DNA from: Symbiodinium natans
Taxonomy: Eukaryota; Sar; Dinophyceae; Suessiales; Symbiodiniaceae
Reading direction: 5' to 3'
Length of the DNA stretch: 64,000 nt
Assembly (NCBI GenBank): GCA_905221605.1
Contig: CAJNDS010001646.1
Location: 212,001-276,000 of the forward strand
Shown in pieces: positions 53,431 to 63,349 of this stretch. A program made the position numbers and the translations under genes. Below the pieces are notes generated by a model that was given only the letters and a program-made list of their open reading frames with translations, did not search any database and was not told where the DNA came from. Position 1 is the stretch's first letter; each line of letters opens with the position of its first letter.

Positions 53431-53705
53431 CCCCCCCCCCCCCCAAAGGAAGCCAGGAAGCCTCGTGTCGCGGCGTTCAGCAATGCTCTGCGGAGCATAG
53501 CGACCACCTGAGATGGGATTTATCCTCGGGGACATGGAATAGTGTCTTACCATGACAACCCGACACTCTGAGCTTCACATATCCAATATCCTGAAGACCC
53601 TACAACTTCCTAAAATCTAGGGCTTGGGGGGGGGGGGGGGGTGGTTGGGGATTTTCAATTCAGTTTATAGGGTTTATAGGGTCTATAGAGTTTATAGGGT
53701 TTGGA
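53431..53705. repeat. Poly-C, poly-G and TTTATAGGG tract
   Basis: An 18-nt poly-C at 53431, an 18-nt poly-G at about 53624 and a TTTATAGGG repeat at 53660-53705. Confidence 0.9.
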
Positions 53706-54029
53706 AGGGTGTTAAAGGTTTAGCGCTTCGGGCTTCGGGAAGCTTTGTATTGTTTCAGAGACCACCTCCCGGCTGCCGAAGCGGTGCATGGATGGGCTCA
53801 ACGGCCGTCCTTAAGCACCACTTTGCCGGGTCTCGGAACGGTCAGGTTCTAGAGGGTTTAGGGCTTAGCAAGAGGATTTATATGGGAGCCCCCTAAATAG
53901 GATCAAACAATGGCCGTTCTGCTTGTCAGCCTGCAGGTTGAAAGAGGCGATGGTGAGGTTTGCTGTTGAGAGTTTGACCCGCCGAACCGCAGCAAAACAA
54001 ACCCAAAACCTGACGACCCCCCGGGGGTC

Positions 54030-54290
54030 CTGTGAAGGTGAAGCGCGATGAGGGCGAGGAGGGCGAAGACGGCGAGCGGTCTCTTGGCTGAGGTCGTTTG
54101 TCTTGCCCTCGGAAGTCCAGGTTATAGGTGGGCCATGTTCGTTCGGCATCCAGACGTCCTGTTCCCCAGTGGGACCGCCAGGGGCTCCGGGATGAAGCGC
54201 GCGGCGACTTGCCCCGGTGTTGAGATGGAGATCGCGACCGGGACGCGGACCGGGAGCGTAGGGACTGCATATACAGGTCGAGCTGCCTCG
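54030..54290 (-). CDS. Arg/Ser-rich (SR-like) exon
   Basis: The minus frame encodes SLRSRSASRSRSPSQHRGKS, PRASSRSPWRSHWGTGRLDA and DRSPSSPSSPSSRFTFTG after an acceptor TATATGCAG. RS dipeptides are typical of splicing factors and related RNA-processing proteins. No RNA-binding domain is visible in neighbouring exons, so only the RS tail is supported. Confidence 0.5.
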
Positions 54291-54689
54291 TTTGGGTCGA
54301 CACAGATCGCAAAGCAGCAGCTGCTACGCATTTTGGAAGGATTACTTCACGGGGTCCAGCACTACACCAGAAACCAGACATCCCAAAATCCTAATCAATC
54401 TTCTGCCCTCCACCATCTTCCTTCCAGCTTAAAGCATAGTCCAACTTCTCGTGTGGGCAATTTGCATCGCTTTTCGCCCGGTGGGCCTCGGAGAATGCCC
54501 CGAACGTGCCGCTCGAAACTGCCGCACCAAGCCCACAGGACTCTGCCGCGTGCTGCTCCTGACTGCAACTACTCTTCTACTCCTTTCCCCCGGCACCTCC
54601 TTGACTTGGACCCATTGAGCCCTCTAAACACCTACAAAGCTCTACGCCGCAATTGAAGAACGCCGATGTGGGGGCTTCAAACTCTAATT

Positions 54690-55080
54690 CTCTAGAAAGG
54701 TCGAGGCTTTGGAGGGGAACAGGAGTGCGTAGGTCTCGGAGTCAATGCCCGCCACGCGGAGTTCAGTAGACTTCCCAATCACTCCTCTCGGTCTTCGCAG
54801 GACCAAGAAATTCATCGCCCAGAGCTGGCACCCCTTCCACAGCCTGATCGCTCGAGGTTTAGGATTTCTTGATAAAGCAGAGGGGTCTCTGTTGGCATAG
54901 GAATGTGCTTTCCTGACAGGCCGAAGCCAACAAAAAGCCGCACAAGCCCACACAGCCCACCCCATAGCACCCGGAACACCCAAACCTCCACGCTGTCGGG
55001 GCCAAGCTCCAGGGCGGCCACTTCGGCACTAAGCTTCAAGGGATTAAGCCACCCCCCAAGGTTGTACCCCTGAAGGTTTC
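54690..55080 (-). CDS. Possible two exons, unassigned
   Basis: About 55045-54975 encodes LKLSAEVAALELGPDSVEVW. About 54845-54687 encodes GCQLWAMNFLVLRRPRGVIG, STELRVAGIDSETYALLFPS and a stop after STFLEN. They may belong to the same minus-strand gene as the RS exon, but no join was established. Confidence 0.35.
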
Positions 55081-55250
55081 CCTGAGTAAGGCTTCCTTTG
55101 AGAGATTCGGCCTTCAATCTTCAACCGCTTCAGGCTGAACAAACAAGCTGCAATTCCAACACCCAGCCGTAGTCATGCGAGACATGCAGACTCCTACTAC
55201 GGCCCTTATATTCCCTTAGAGGATCTTTAAATAAACAGGGTCACCAAACC

Positions 55251-55282
55251 CAAGGGTACAACCCTATAGGGTTGTACCCTTG
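55251..55282. repeat. Perfect 32-bp palindrome
   Basis: CAAGGGTACAACCCTA followed at once by its exact reverse complement TAGGGTTGTACCCTTG. The arms resemble introner tips (CAAGG...CCTTG), so it may be a minimal element made of two inverted ends with no interior. Confidence 0.95.
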
Positions 55283-55519
55283 AGAGGTCCAAGGTAGAAC
55301 GGTAGAATCCCATGAAAGCTCGAGCACTGTGTCTGGGGAATCCGTAGCTGAGTTAACTCCGCACATGCCACAACACCCAAAGATCCGAATAGCCGCAACC
55401 CCCAAACGCAGTACGCACCTAAGCACTGCAAGCCCCAAAATCCCGCCCGCTAATGCCCGAAGCGACTAGCCAAAACAACCAGCTGTTAAAGACAACTGCA
55501 ACGGGAAGTTTTGAAACCC

Positions 55520-55620
55520 TCAGCGCCAAAAACAGCCTGGGTCAACCGAGCATTGTCCGCACGGAGATGCGCCACCTCCTCCTGCTGCGCTTGCAGCTGC
55601 GTAATCAAGTGCATGTGTGG
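55520..55620 (-). pseudogene. Short coiled-coil coding remnant
   Basis: The minus frame encodes LITQLQAQQEEVAHLRADNA then RLTQAVFGAEG, a clear heptad coiled coil resembling N-terminal helices of dinoflagellate retroelement Gag-like proteins as I remember them. Too short to assign. Confidence 0.4.
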
Positions 55621-55779
55621 ATGAATGTATGTATACCTCTACATGTGCGTACACATACGTACTTCTTGCCATTGAGTATTTGTTCTCATTGACAAGAGCT
55701 AGGTGAGGGAGGCGTCGGGCGTTGGGGCCCGTTGGACAGGTCGTGAAGCCGGTGAGAAACTCAAGACATTTGGGTCATT

Positions 55780-55881
55780 GGGGGGTTTACGAAAATAAGG
55801 GACCCCTAATTGGACCCCCAAATAGTAGGATTCCCTAAACATACGGACCCCAATAGAGTACCCCTAATTTCGGAAACACCC
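55780..55881. mobile_element. Inverted-repeat element, family F, copy 2
   Basis: GGGGGGTTTACGAAAATAAG then GGACCCC faces GAGTACCCCTAATTTCGGAA then ACACCC. About 100 bp, same ends as 42432-42529. Confidence 0.83.
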
Positions 55882-55889
55882 GTTTCAGA

Positions 55890-56600
55890 CTCAGTCCCAG
55901 ATCAACCATTAACCGGAGCTGGAGATCGAAACCGCCCCAGAAGCCGACATGATTCCTTCAAAGTGCGCAACAGCACGTACTTTGCTGAGGAACGCATGAA
56001 ATCTTACAAGGGCTTCTGTGTACAGCATGTAAGACGGGCGCTCGAAGTCATCGAATTATTGCCCGCATAACCTCCCACAATATTATGTTGGGGGCCGCCG
56101 TGCTCTTGTTCCCACTAAATTGAATTAAACAATTTAAGGACCTTCGGGGCGCATGAGTTTTAGGTATTGACTTACAGGAGTTCGCGCGGCCCCTTAAGTC
56201 ATATTGAGCCGCAAACTTCTACATGGGTGAGTAAAAAAGAATGAACTAATGAGCGCATTTTTTCGGGGCTCGATTCTGTTTCCAAGCTTACTGTAACTGC
56301 TGGAGAAGTCCTAAAACAAAAAGGGGAGCGTTTATGTAAAGTTTATGACCAAAGTGAACTAGCGTACAGAAAAGGCGCCATTAACTCGATTACTGTTGCT
56401 TCTTGGCACCTTGAAAAACTTTCCTGGGGCCAAAGAACCTCTTTGCATTTAACACAGTCGTTTGGGAATCTGCTAAAGATGCAAAAGCCCTGTTTTGGGC
56501 CGTTCATTTCGTGTCATTTGTGAGGGTTTTTAAGCGCCCCGCAAAGATCATTGTAAGGGGCTCTTCTAAAAATTCTCAGTTACGCAATCTAAAGGAGATC
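55890..56600. other. AT-richer stretch, no gene
   Basis: No coding or repeat feature recognised. The base composition resembles that of the 2.2-kb intron at 21.3-23.5 kb. Confidence 0.4.
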
Positions 56601-56639
56601 AGTGAACTAGCCTCACGCACACGATGAATCATTCGTTTT

Positions 56640-56800
56640 CTTACTGTGCGTTTTTGACTTTAGCTGCCGCCTTTGGGGATTGCATGTACAGCGCCCTGCA
56701 AGCAAAAAAACATGACTCCTCCAGCTGGATGAGCCGCTGGAAGACAGCAGGCTCCTTGCAGCGCTGGCAGCCGAGCTTTGAGAGTTTAGGCTTTCGCGGG
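56640..56800 (-). CDS. Possible C-terminal exon, unassigned
   Basis: The minus frame reads KLGCQRCKEPAVFQRLIQLE then ESCFFACRALYMQSPKAAAK and ends VKNAQ-stop. CxxC and Cys spacing is notable, but no family is recognised. Confidence 0.4.
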
Positions 56801-56999
56801 TCCGGGATGTTTTTCTTGGAGGGATTCAGGGGTTGGGGCTTGAAAGGCTGAATCGCCACTTTGGGGTCTTCGGGATTCGGGCGTCGGGGGTCCCAGGTTC
56901 GACGGCGTTCATGGCATCTTAAGGGCTCCAAAGCGAAGGGGCCTTCCCTCGAGCCCTGTAGCTAGGGGCCACGCAACTTCAAGGCAACCCTCGCAACCG

Positions 57000-58000
57000 C
57001 GCCCTGACCCTGAACCTGCACCTAAAACACCGAAGAGCCGGCCTCTCCCGCCCAGGTAGCCCTGCCATGGCTGTCAAAAAGAAAGGAGTGCAGGTGTTCG
57101 GGAAGTTTCGGGTTTAGGGTTGCTTCAGGGCATGGGTATGTTCAGACTTCCAAAAAACGTTGGAAGGTTTTTGGGGTGTGTTGCTGGGTTGTTGGGGCAT
57201 TTTGCGGCTCAAGACTTCGCTGGGAAACTTTGGATATTTGTCTTGAACTTTTCAACTCTGTGTAGAAGTCTTGGGGATTGGGATTTTTGGGCAGGGTCAG
57301 GACGCGCTCTCTGGAGGGCAAGCCTGTTGTTCGAAGGCAAATGCTCTGACAGGTTGACAGGTGGCGAGTTGCATGGTAATTTGTAAGTATCACGGCATGA
57401 GTTGAATATGACTGTCCTAGACGATGCGTCTAATGCCCGTCATACTAGCCATTTGTTTTTTCTCACATGTTGAGTTTTTGATAGCGTAACAAATAAAAAC
57501 AAGACAATATGAGCTATACATGGCTATGAAATGACAGGTTGAATGACGGGCTGCATGCAAGTGAAAATGAGTTATCATTCTATATGGTTGATTGCCGGGA
57601 AGAAATACTTAATTTAGTGTATTGTTCATTGTTTGTAAATATTTCCTCGTCTTTTTTGAATCTGGCCAATCACCAACACCATCCCAACATGCGTTCACTT
57701 GCTCTGTAATTATATAATCGGCCCGACACTACTCACCCGGTTTCCCCGCTCAGCTCTATTGCAGGCAAGTTCGGTACAAGCCTCCGAGACACTTGTCAAG
57801 GTTAGGCGTAGGATGGAAGGCTTGGGGTTTAGGACGTCAAGTATAGTTTTGAGGTGCTGATTCTGATATTGAGGGACCTTGACGCTTCCCAAAAAAAAGA
57901 CCAAAACCGGCTCCACAACGTAGAATCACTCGCCTCATGGCCCCTCCCGCACACACCTGGCGGCTGAAGCTCCTGCCATAGGTCGCTGGCTTTGGAGGTT
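57000..58000. other. No gene assigned
   Basis: 57400-57720 is AT-rich and closed in all frames. Neighbouring frames have no recognised motif. Confidence 0.45.
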
Positions 58001-58008
58001 GCAGGTTT

Positions 58009-58036
58009 GGGGGGGGGGGGGGGGGGGGGGGGGGGG
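58009..58036. repeat. 28-nt poly-G run
   Basis: The longest G homopolymer in the window. Confidence 0.97.
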
Positions 58037-58039
58037 AAG

Positions 58040-58680
58040 CCAGGAAGCCCCCCCACCCACCATCACCCACCACATTTCCAAAAGTTGGCATTCGCCGTTC
58101 AAGATTCTCCAGCCCCCCACAGACCCCCCCCCATTTAGGGGTCCCCTATTCTCCTAAACCCCCAAATCCCGGGCTGTTGCTACATCCGAAAGGCTCCTCC
58201 TGCCGGCGGCTTAGCCGAGGCTGTGGAAACCTGGCAGGGCTGGCAGGGCAGGGAGACAAACCTCCCAGTTGGTTGAGCCTTCGGAAACTCGACCCCAAAC
58301 CCTAAACTCTAAACCCTCGACTTGCAACTTCCGACCCAGACTTGACCTCTTGAGCATTGGACCCTTGCTCAGGGGGGAGCCGTTTAGCAGAAGCTTCAAA
58401 GGTCGGATGGTCGGCTTAAGGGATGGAGGGGGGCTTCGGGCACCTTCTGAGCGGAAGCTCCACGGGTTTGCAAAGTTTGGGGCACTTGTCCGGGTAAATC
58501 TTGTTTCGGCTTCTTGGACTGAAGCCAACTCCTGAGGCCCTTAAACATCCCCCAAAAATCCACAGTCCTGAGCCCTGACGAAAAAGAAGGGGGATCCGCA
58601 AAGAAGGGGCCGAAGCTGGCAGAAATCTCCCTCAGCCCTATAACCCTAAACCCTAGACCCTCAACCTAAACTAGGACCCT
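58040..58680. other. No gene assigned
   Basis: Telomere-like words near 58298-58318 and 58640-58665. Open frames on both strands without recognisable domains. Confidence 0.4.
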
Positions 58681-58689
58681 CTTTGGCGG

Positions 58690-58908
58690 CAGGAACTTCA
58701 GCAAGGGGTACGCTTGACAGTGGCCGACGTCTCTGCAGGGTTGTCCATGGCAGCGCAGAAGTGGGGCAGTGCAAGGGCTAATGACTGCAGAACCGCTGGC
58801 TAGTCAAAGACCTGCGCCCCAATAAGTTACTGTAACTGTTCTGCAAGAGCAGGGCCTTTTGTCAGTTGTTCCGAGCGGTCCGCTTTCCTCTGGCTTTGTT
58901 GGTTTTGC
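58690..58908. repeat. Dispersed repeat of about 210 bp, copy 2
   Basis: Counterpart of 42937-43143, same orientation. Both copies end in GTTGGTTT(T)G. Confidence 0.75.
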
Positions 58909-59045
58909 ACACGCCTTGGTTAGAAAAAAACCAAATCCTCGTGTCTTTCTTTGGGGGGTTAGAGTGGAGCCTTCTTTGGGGAAACGCTCGATTTGACCCT
59001 TCGTTTCCTCTAAGACCCTAACCCCTAAACCGTAAAACCTTGGAG

Positions 59046-59125
59046 GATAATGATGATGTTGCAATGATGATGATGATGATGGTGGTGATGATGATGATGG
59101 TGGTGGTGGTGGGTGGGTGGTGGTG
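59046..59125. repeat. (GAT)n/(GGT)n microsatellite
   Basis: ATGATGATG and GGTGGTGG runs between 59050 and 59122. Confidence 0.93.
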
Positions 59126-59189
59126 AGCATGATTGCTACTAGCACGGCTTCTTTGATTGATGTTGCAAGACGTGCTCCCATGCTAAGCA

Positions 59190-60080
59190 GACTACTTCTT
59201 GAGCACGAAACTCAGACGTGACGCGAGTTCTGCCGATTCAAGGGGAGCTCGCAGGCTTGAACCGAATGGGTACACTCCTTTCCTGGAGTGGTCGTGAGCC
59301 CTAGCAAAGGCTCCATCTACATGCCCCTTCTGGAACCATAACAACTTTGGGTTCCTCCGAATCCGAAGAGAAGCAACAATGAACAAGACGCCCTTCAGGA
59401 ACCAGTGTGGGACCAGCTCCTGGCAGGCTTAAGTACAAATCCGTAGTTTAGGAGCCTGAATAATTCGAATATGGTTTTGGGGGTTCTTATGTTAGAATTA
59501 TATAGGGACCGTAAGGAAATTCTACTAGTAATTATCCCGACCGCTATAGTACCGTTTTTGCAGATGGTGCTTTCAGACCTCTGCCTTCAGGGAAGAGGAG
59601 GGTGTGGTGCGATGAGCCCACACCGCGGTTTCCGAGCTTTTTTGCTGCTACTCGCTGAAGAGGTCGGCGTAGAAGAGCAAATTGATCGACGTGACCACGC
59701 CTTGAGTGAATCTGAATGCTGGGGGTCTTGCCCTCGCAGAATCTGTGGCCTACAGTACCCCACAAGGTTGACACAATTGTACTGGCATCCAGACAAAATG
59801 GAAAGAACCTTTTTTGACACTACTTTTGAGAAGCCGTGGGCAGTGCACTCGACTGCTTTGAACCGCCCTTACTAATGCACGTGCTCAAACCCCACATCCT
59901 TGCCACCATTCAGTGTTGGGGCTCGACTCTTGTACTTGAATGTATCATATCGCCCCCGAAGACTAAGCCTCTGGCAGAAAGTGCTCCCCGGTGAGTTTGC
60001 CAGGCCGTAGCACGGCAGCGCCGCAGCCTAAGCAGAGGGCCGGATCCTGCCTCATGCACTCTCGAAAAAGCCTTCAAGCC
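59190..60080. other. No gene assigned
   Basis: 59471-59875 (plus) and 59544-59820 (minus) are open but show no recognised domain. Confidence 0.35.
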
Positions 60081-60099
60081 TGCGAACTCCAGCCCCTGT

Positions 60100-60960
60100 T
60101 TAGGTCAGGAACCAGGCCCTCCTGCTCTCTGACAAAGGTCGTGACAAACTCAACAACCACCACCACGAACCGAATTGGCACAGAGGCCTGAACGGCTAGC
60201 ATTTGGAGTGTCTCGAGTCTCAAGCCCTGAAAATCATCGCTCTCATCTCTTCGGCCTAGCTGAGAGCCACTGCCCAAATCCAAATGAAGCAGCAACTGAA
60301 GTGGGGCTCCTGTTTTGACCCAGTGATCAAGCCATGGATCAGCCGCATCTTTGGCGGCTTGCAGAGAAAGGCTCCGGGTTAGGGGGCAGGGTGCAGCGCA
60401 GCTCAGGACTCCCAGGTTTTTTGGATTTGGGCTTGGGCGTAATGGCCTTCGGGCCACGGGTTTCCAGGTCGAGGAGGATGCCTGCGACCTTCCCGAATTC
60501 CCTTGCAGAGCGCATGTCACTTGAGGGGTTCTGCTTCTTCCGGATCTGGATTGCTGTCGAGATGACAGCAAGCAACTGCCTCTCACGGCAGGGGATGCGG
60601 TGCGGGGCTGATCGAATCCGGAGAAGTTGAACATCAAAGCGACATTTCAGCAAGACTGCTATAGCATGACGTTGCAGCACACATCCAGCATATATATATA
60701 TATATACATATTTATATATATATATATATATATCGAACATGTGCTGAAACACACCTGGGTCCTTGCCCACCTCCTCCCCTCCCCCCCCACACTTCCCTTG
60801 CCATAAAGTATCTGCCCATATACCCCACATTCGGTTCTGGGAATCGTACTGAAGCCACGTGAGACTCTGACTCGCCTTGGGCACCAGGTACATATACCAT
60901 CCTGGAAGGACGATGATGGCCACAACGGCGGCCAAGATGACCTTTCGGGCTTCTGGCTTA
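60100..60960 (-). CDS. Membrane-anchored protein, several exons, unknown family
   Basis: The minus-strand exon about 60950-60795 encodes a transmembrane helix (KVILAAVVAIIVLPGWYMYL) followed by VPKASQSLTWLQYDSQNRMW and GIWADTLWQGK. After an intron with a TATATA tract (60690-60733), exon about 60645-60440 encodes FDVQLLRIRSAPHRIPCRER, QLLAVISTAIQIRKKQNPSS and SAREFGKVAGILLDLETRGP. Exon about 60350-60090 encodes KDAADPWLDHWVKTGAPLQL, LLHLDLGSGSQLGRRDESDD and SVPIRFVVVVVEFVTTFVRE. The composition is clearly protein-like, but I recognise no family and splice borders are approximate. Confidence 0.5.
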
Positions 60961-61165
60961 GGGCGTTTGGGATTTGAGGGGCCGCGGCTTGAAGGGGGGT
61001 CTGAGGGCATTTCTGCGCACGGTGTGGAACGAACGTCACAGTTGGCCGCTGCGCGTTATTTTAAAGGGTGCAAGCGCAAAGGCACCGGGCGACAACGTGG
61101 AAATTTGGAAGCTTGGGACGGGTTCTTTAGACGTTAGTGTGCGCAGATTTCCGTTCAGATGATAC

Positions 61166-61196
61166 AACCCTAAACCCTAAACCCTCAACCCTAAAC
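61166..61196. repeat. Interstitial telomere-like repeat (CCCTAAA)n
   Basis: Four CCCTAAA/CCCTCAA units. Confidence 0.93.
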
Positions 61197-61199
61197 AAT

Positions 61200-62030
61200 A
61201 TGCTTTTGAGCAAGGGCAGAGGGCGGACTCCTTGAACCACAGTAACATATGATATCATGCGAAATAAAGCTACACCACAAGTACCACATATCGTATCATA
61301 TGGCACCTGCAATGTATGTATACATAGTATATCCACATCAATACCATCCATATATGCATTGCACATACATATATACAAATTATATACTTTATATGTGTAT
61401 ATATATATATATATGCAACATGGAAAGTCTCTTCTTTTGAATACGACCTTGGAAGAAGAAATAGAACTTCAGTTTATCTGAATGAGACATGGTTGTTGAG
61501 CGGCAACAGAAGTGGCAGACGCAGCCGTCCCAGCTACCACTACCCCCAACTCCTGATAGGAAAGAATTCTACAAACACCTCTTAGGGACCACAATCACTG
61601 CAAGAGTCCGCGTATAGAGACCTTGCTTCCTTCCCGCTTGTCGGTGCCAAAAACAACGGACAACGGTTTGACCCTCTGCAAGAGGAAGAGCAAGGCAGAA
61701 TGATGATTCTCTCATGTAGCTATGTCCCCAAACGAGTCGTGACATGGCCCCTCAACCCTAAACATCCCTAAGCCCTGAACTGAAATCTTATCATGGAGTT
61801 GGAATTGCACAGGCAGACCTTCGCGATCACGTAGTGCCCATACCATCCTGACGTCATATGTACCTGGGTCATCCACATTTACTTAGTTCAGGGCTGTTTT
61901 GGGGAGTTAATCCCGAGCCTAGCTTTTGGAAGAGGGAGCCCCTGAAACTCGACATCCAATTTGCCCTAATGACCTTAGTATCCCTAAACCCGAAACCCTA
62001 AAATGCCCTAATGACCCGAATATGACCCCA
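61200..62030. other. No gene assigned
   Basis: ATATAC-rich tract at 61300-61425. CCCTAAACCC words at 61750 and 61985. No coding signal recognised. Confidence 0.5.
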
Positions 62031-62039
62031 GCCATGAAC

Positions 62040-62270
62040 CCAATATGACCCTAAAACGGACTTCGGAGTCGCCGTGAGTGATTCGAAGGCTTTGTCCCAC
62101 ACGAGGCCCGTGACGATGGCGGCAGCACTGGCGATGGTGTGCTGCACATCCTCCCTTCCATGGTCGGTGAGGATATTCGGAAGGTGCGTGTGCGCGAAGA
62201 CCTGGCGGGAGGAATTCAGAGCACTCAGGGCTCTGCCTAAAAAAATCTCATTTGAAGAACAAAGCCACAA
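62040..62270 (-). CDS. Exon of an unassigned protein
   Basis: The minus frame encodes ALSALNSSRQVFAHTHLPNI, LTDHGREDVQHTIASAAAIV and TGLVWDKAFESLTATPKS. A helical, partly hydrophobic stretch. No family recognised and flanking exons were not found. Confidence 0.45.
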
Positions 62271-62449
62271 ATAAACGCCCAAACTGCTGAAGGAAGAGCC
62301 CAGAAGGCTGTTGCTAGCAAGGCCAGCCAAGTAAGGGGAAAGGCCACCACGACATAGGTGTCCATCAGAGTGCCTTGGTGGGCTGGCGTTCTTGAGACTG
62401 CATATACAGAGAAGAGTTGGCCTGTGTTTTTGATGGCTTGAAGTGCTTA

Positions 62450-63150
62450 GATTGGATGTCCTTAGCACAACTGTGGGCTCAATGAAGCCCTAACAAGTGT
62501 CTAAACCTCACTAAACTCCTAAGCGTCGAACAGCTCGAGTCAAAACCCCAAGACACCCTAAGAACCTTAAACGTTCAAAAGTCCTAAAACATGCACGTCA
62601 AAAAAAGGGGTGCCTTTTTTGGTGTAAATGGGCTTATCAGGGAACCGAAACCCGGGCCTGCTCTGGTCCTAGTAGCCCTAAACCCCAAACCCTAAACCCG
62701 GAACCCTAGTCAATGTTAGAGCGATGCCCAAAGTGCAATGCGGCCGCACTGTCAGGGCGGCACCTCGGAGGAGGCACCAGCCGAATGCGGCCGAGAAGGA
62801 GCCTCCCACATAGGGTGTTTAAGTTTTTTTTAAATGGTTTTTAGGGCTTTTAGGGCTTTTAGGGTTTGGGCAAGCAGTCTGCGGACACTTCGGACGAAGG
62901 ATTCGGACGAAGAAAATAGGGAATTGAATTAATGAGATATCCAGCGCAGGTGTCAGTGCCTGCCTTTCCTGTAATAAGCATTCCAAATTGCCTGGAGCGG
63001 TGCCTGCTGCATGGCACGCGGGGCAGGCGTTACATGTGGGTCAAAGCGTTTCCTCAGGAAACTGCCAAGTGACGTTTTGGGTTTAGGGCTCAGGGTTTAG
63101 GGTTTAGGGTTCCGAATCGATATCTACTTTTGGGAACTTGTGGGGTTCAA
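62450..63150. other. Non-coding, telomere-like DNA; possible strand switch
   Basis: CCCTAAACCCC words at 62675-62700. GTTTAGGG repeats at 63079-63110, and TTTAGGGCTTTTAGGG at 62840-62870. It lies between the last minus-strand exon and a plus-strand exon candidate. Confidence 0.5.
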
Positions 63151-63212
63151 AGGGCCAAAAGGGCTGAGGGTTGAGGGTCGGCTCTGGTGGTACTTTGGGG
63201 CGTCTTCTTTCA

Positions 63213-63340
63213 GAACTTGGGACGATTCAGCGAAGGCTGGGCCTGCCAACATCTCCAAATCTGGAGCCAAGAAGGGCGGCAAGTGGTCCGTGACAGCCTC
63301 CACGACGACCACCAGCACTGAGAAGCCTGGGTGGCGCCAC
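63213..63340 (+). CDS. Possible plus-strand exon, unassigned
   Basis: After an acceptor TTCTTTCAG the plus frame reads TWDDSAKAGPANISKSGAKK then GGKWSVTASTTTTSTEKPGW. Lys/Ser/Thr-rich, low complexity. It is the only reasonable plus-strand exon in the last 20 kb. Confidence 0.35.
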
Positions 63341-63349
63341 GTGCGTTTC

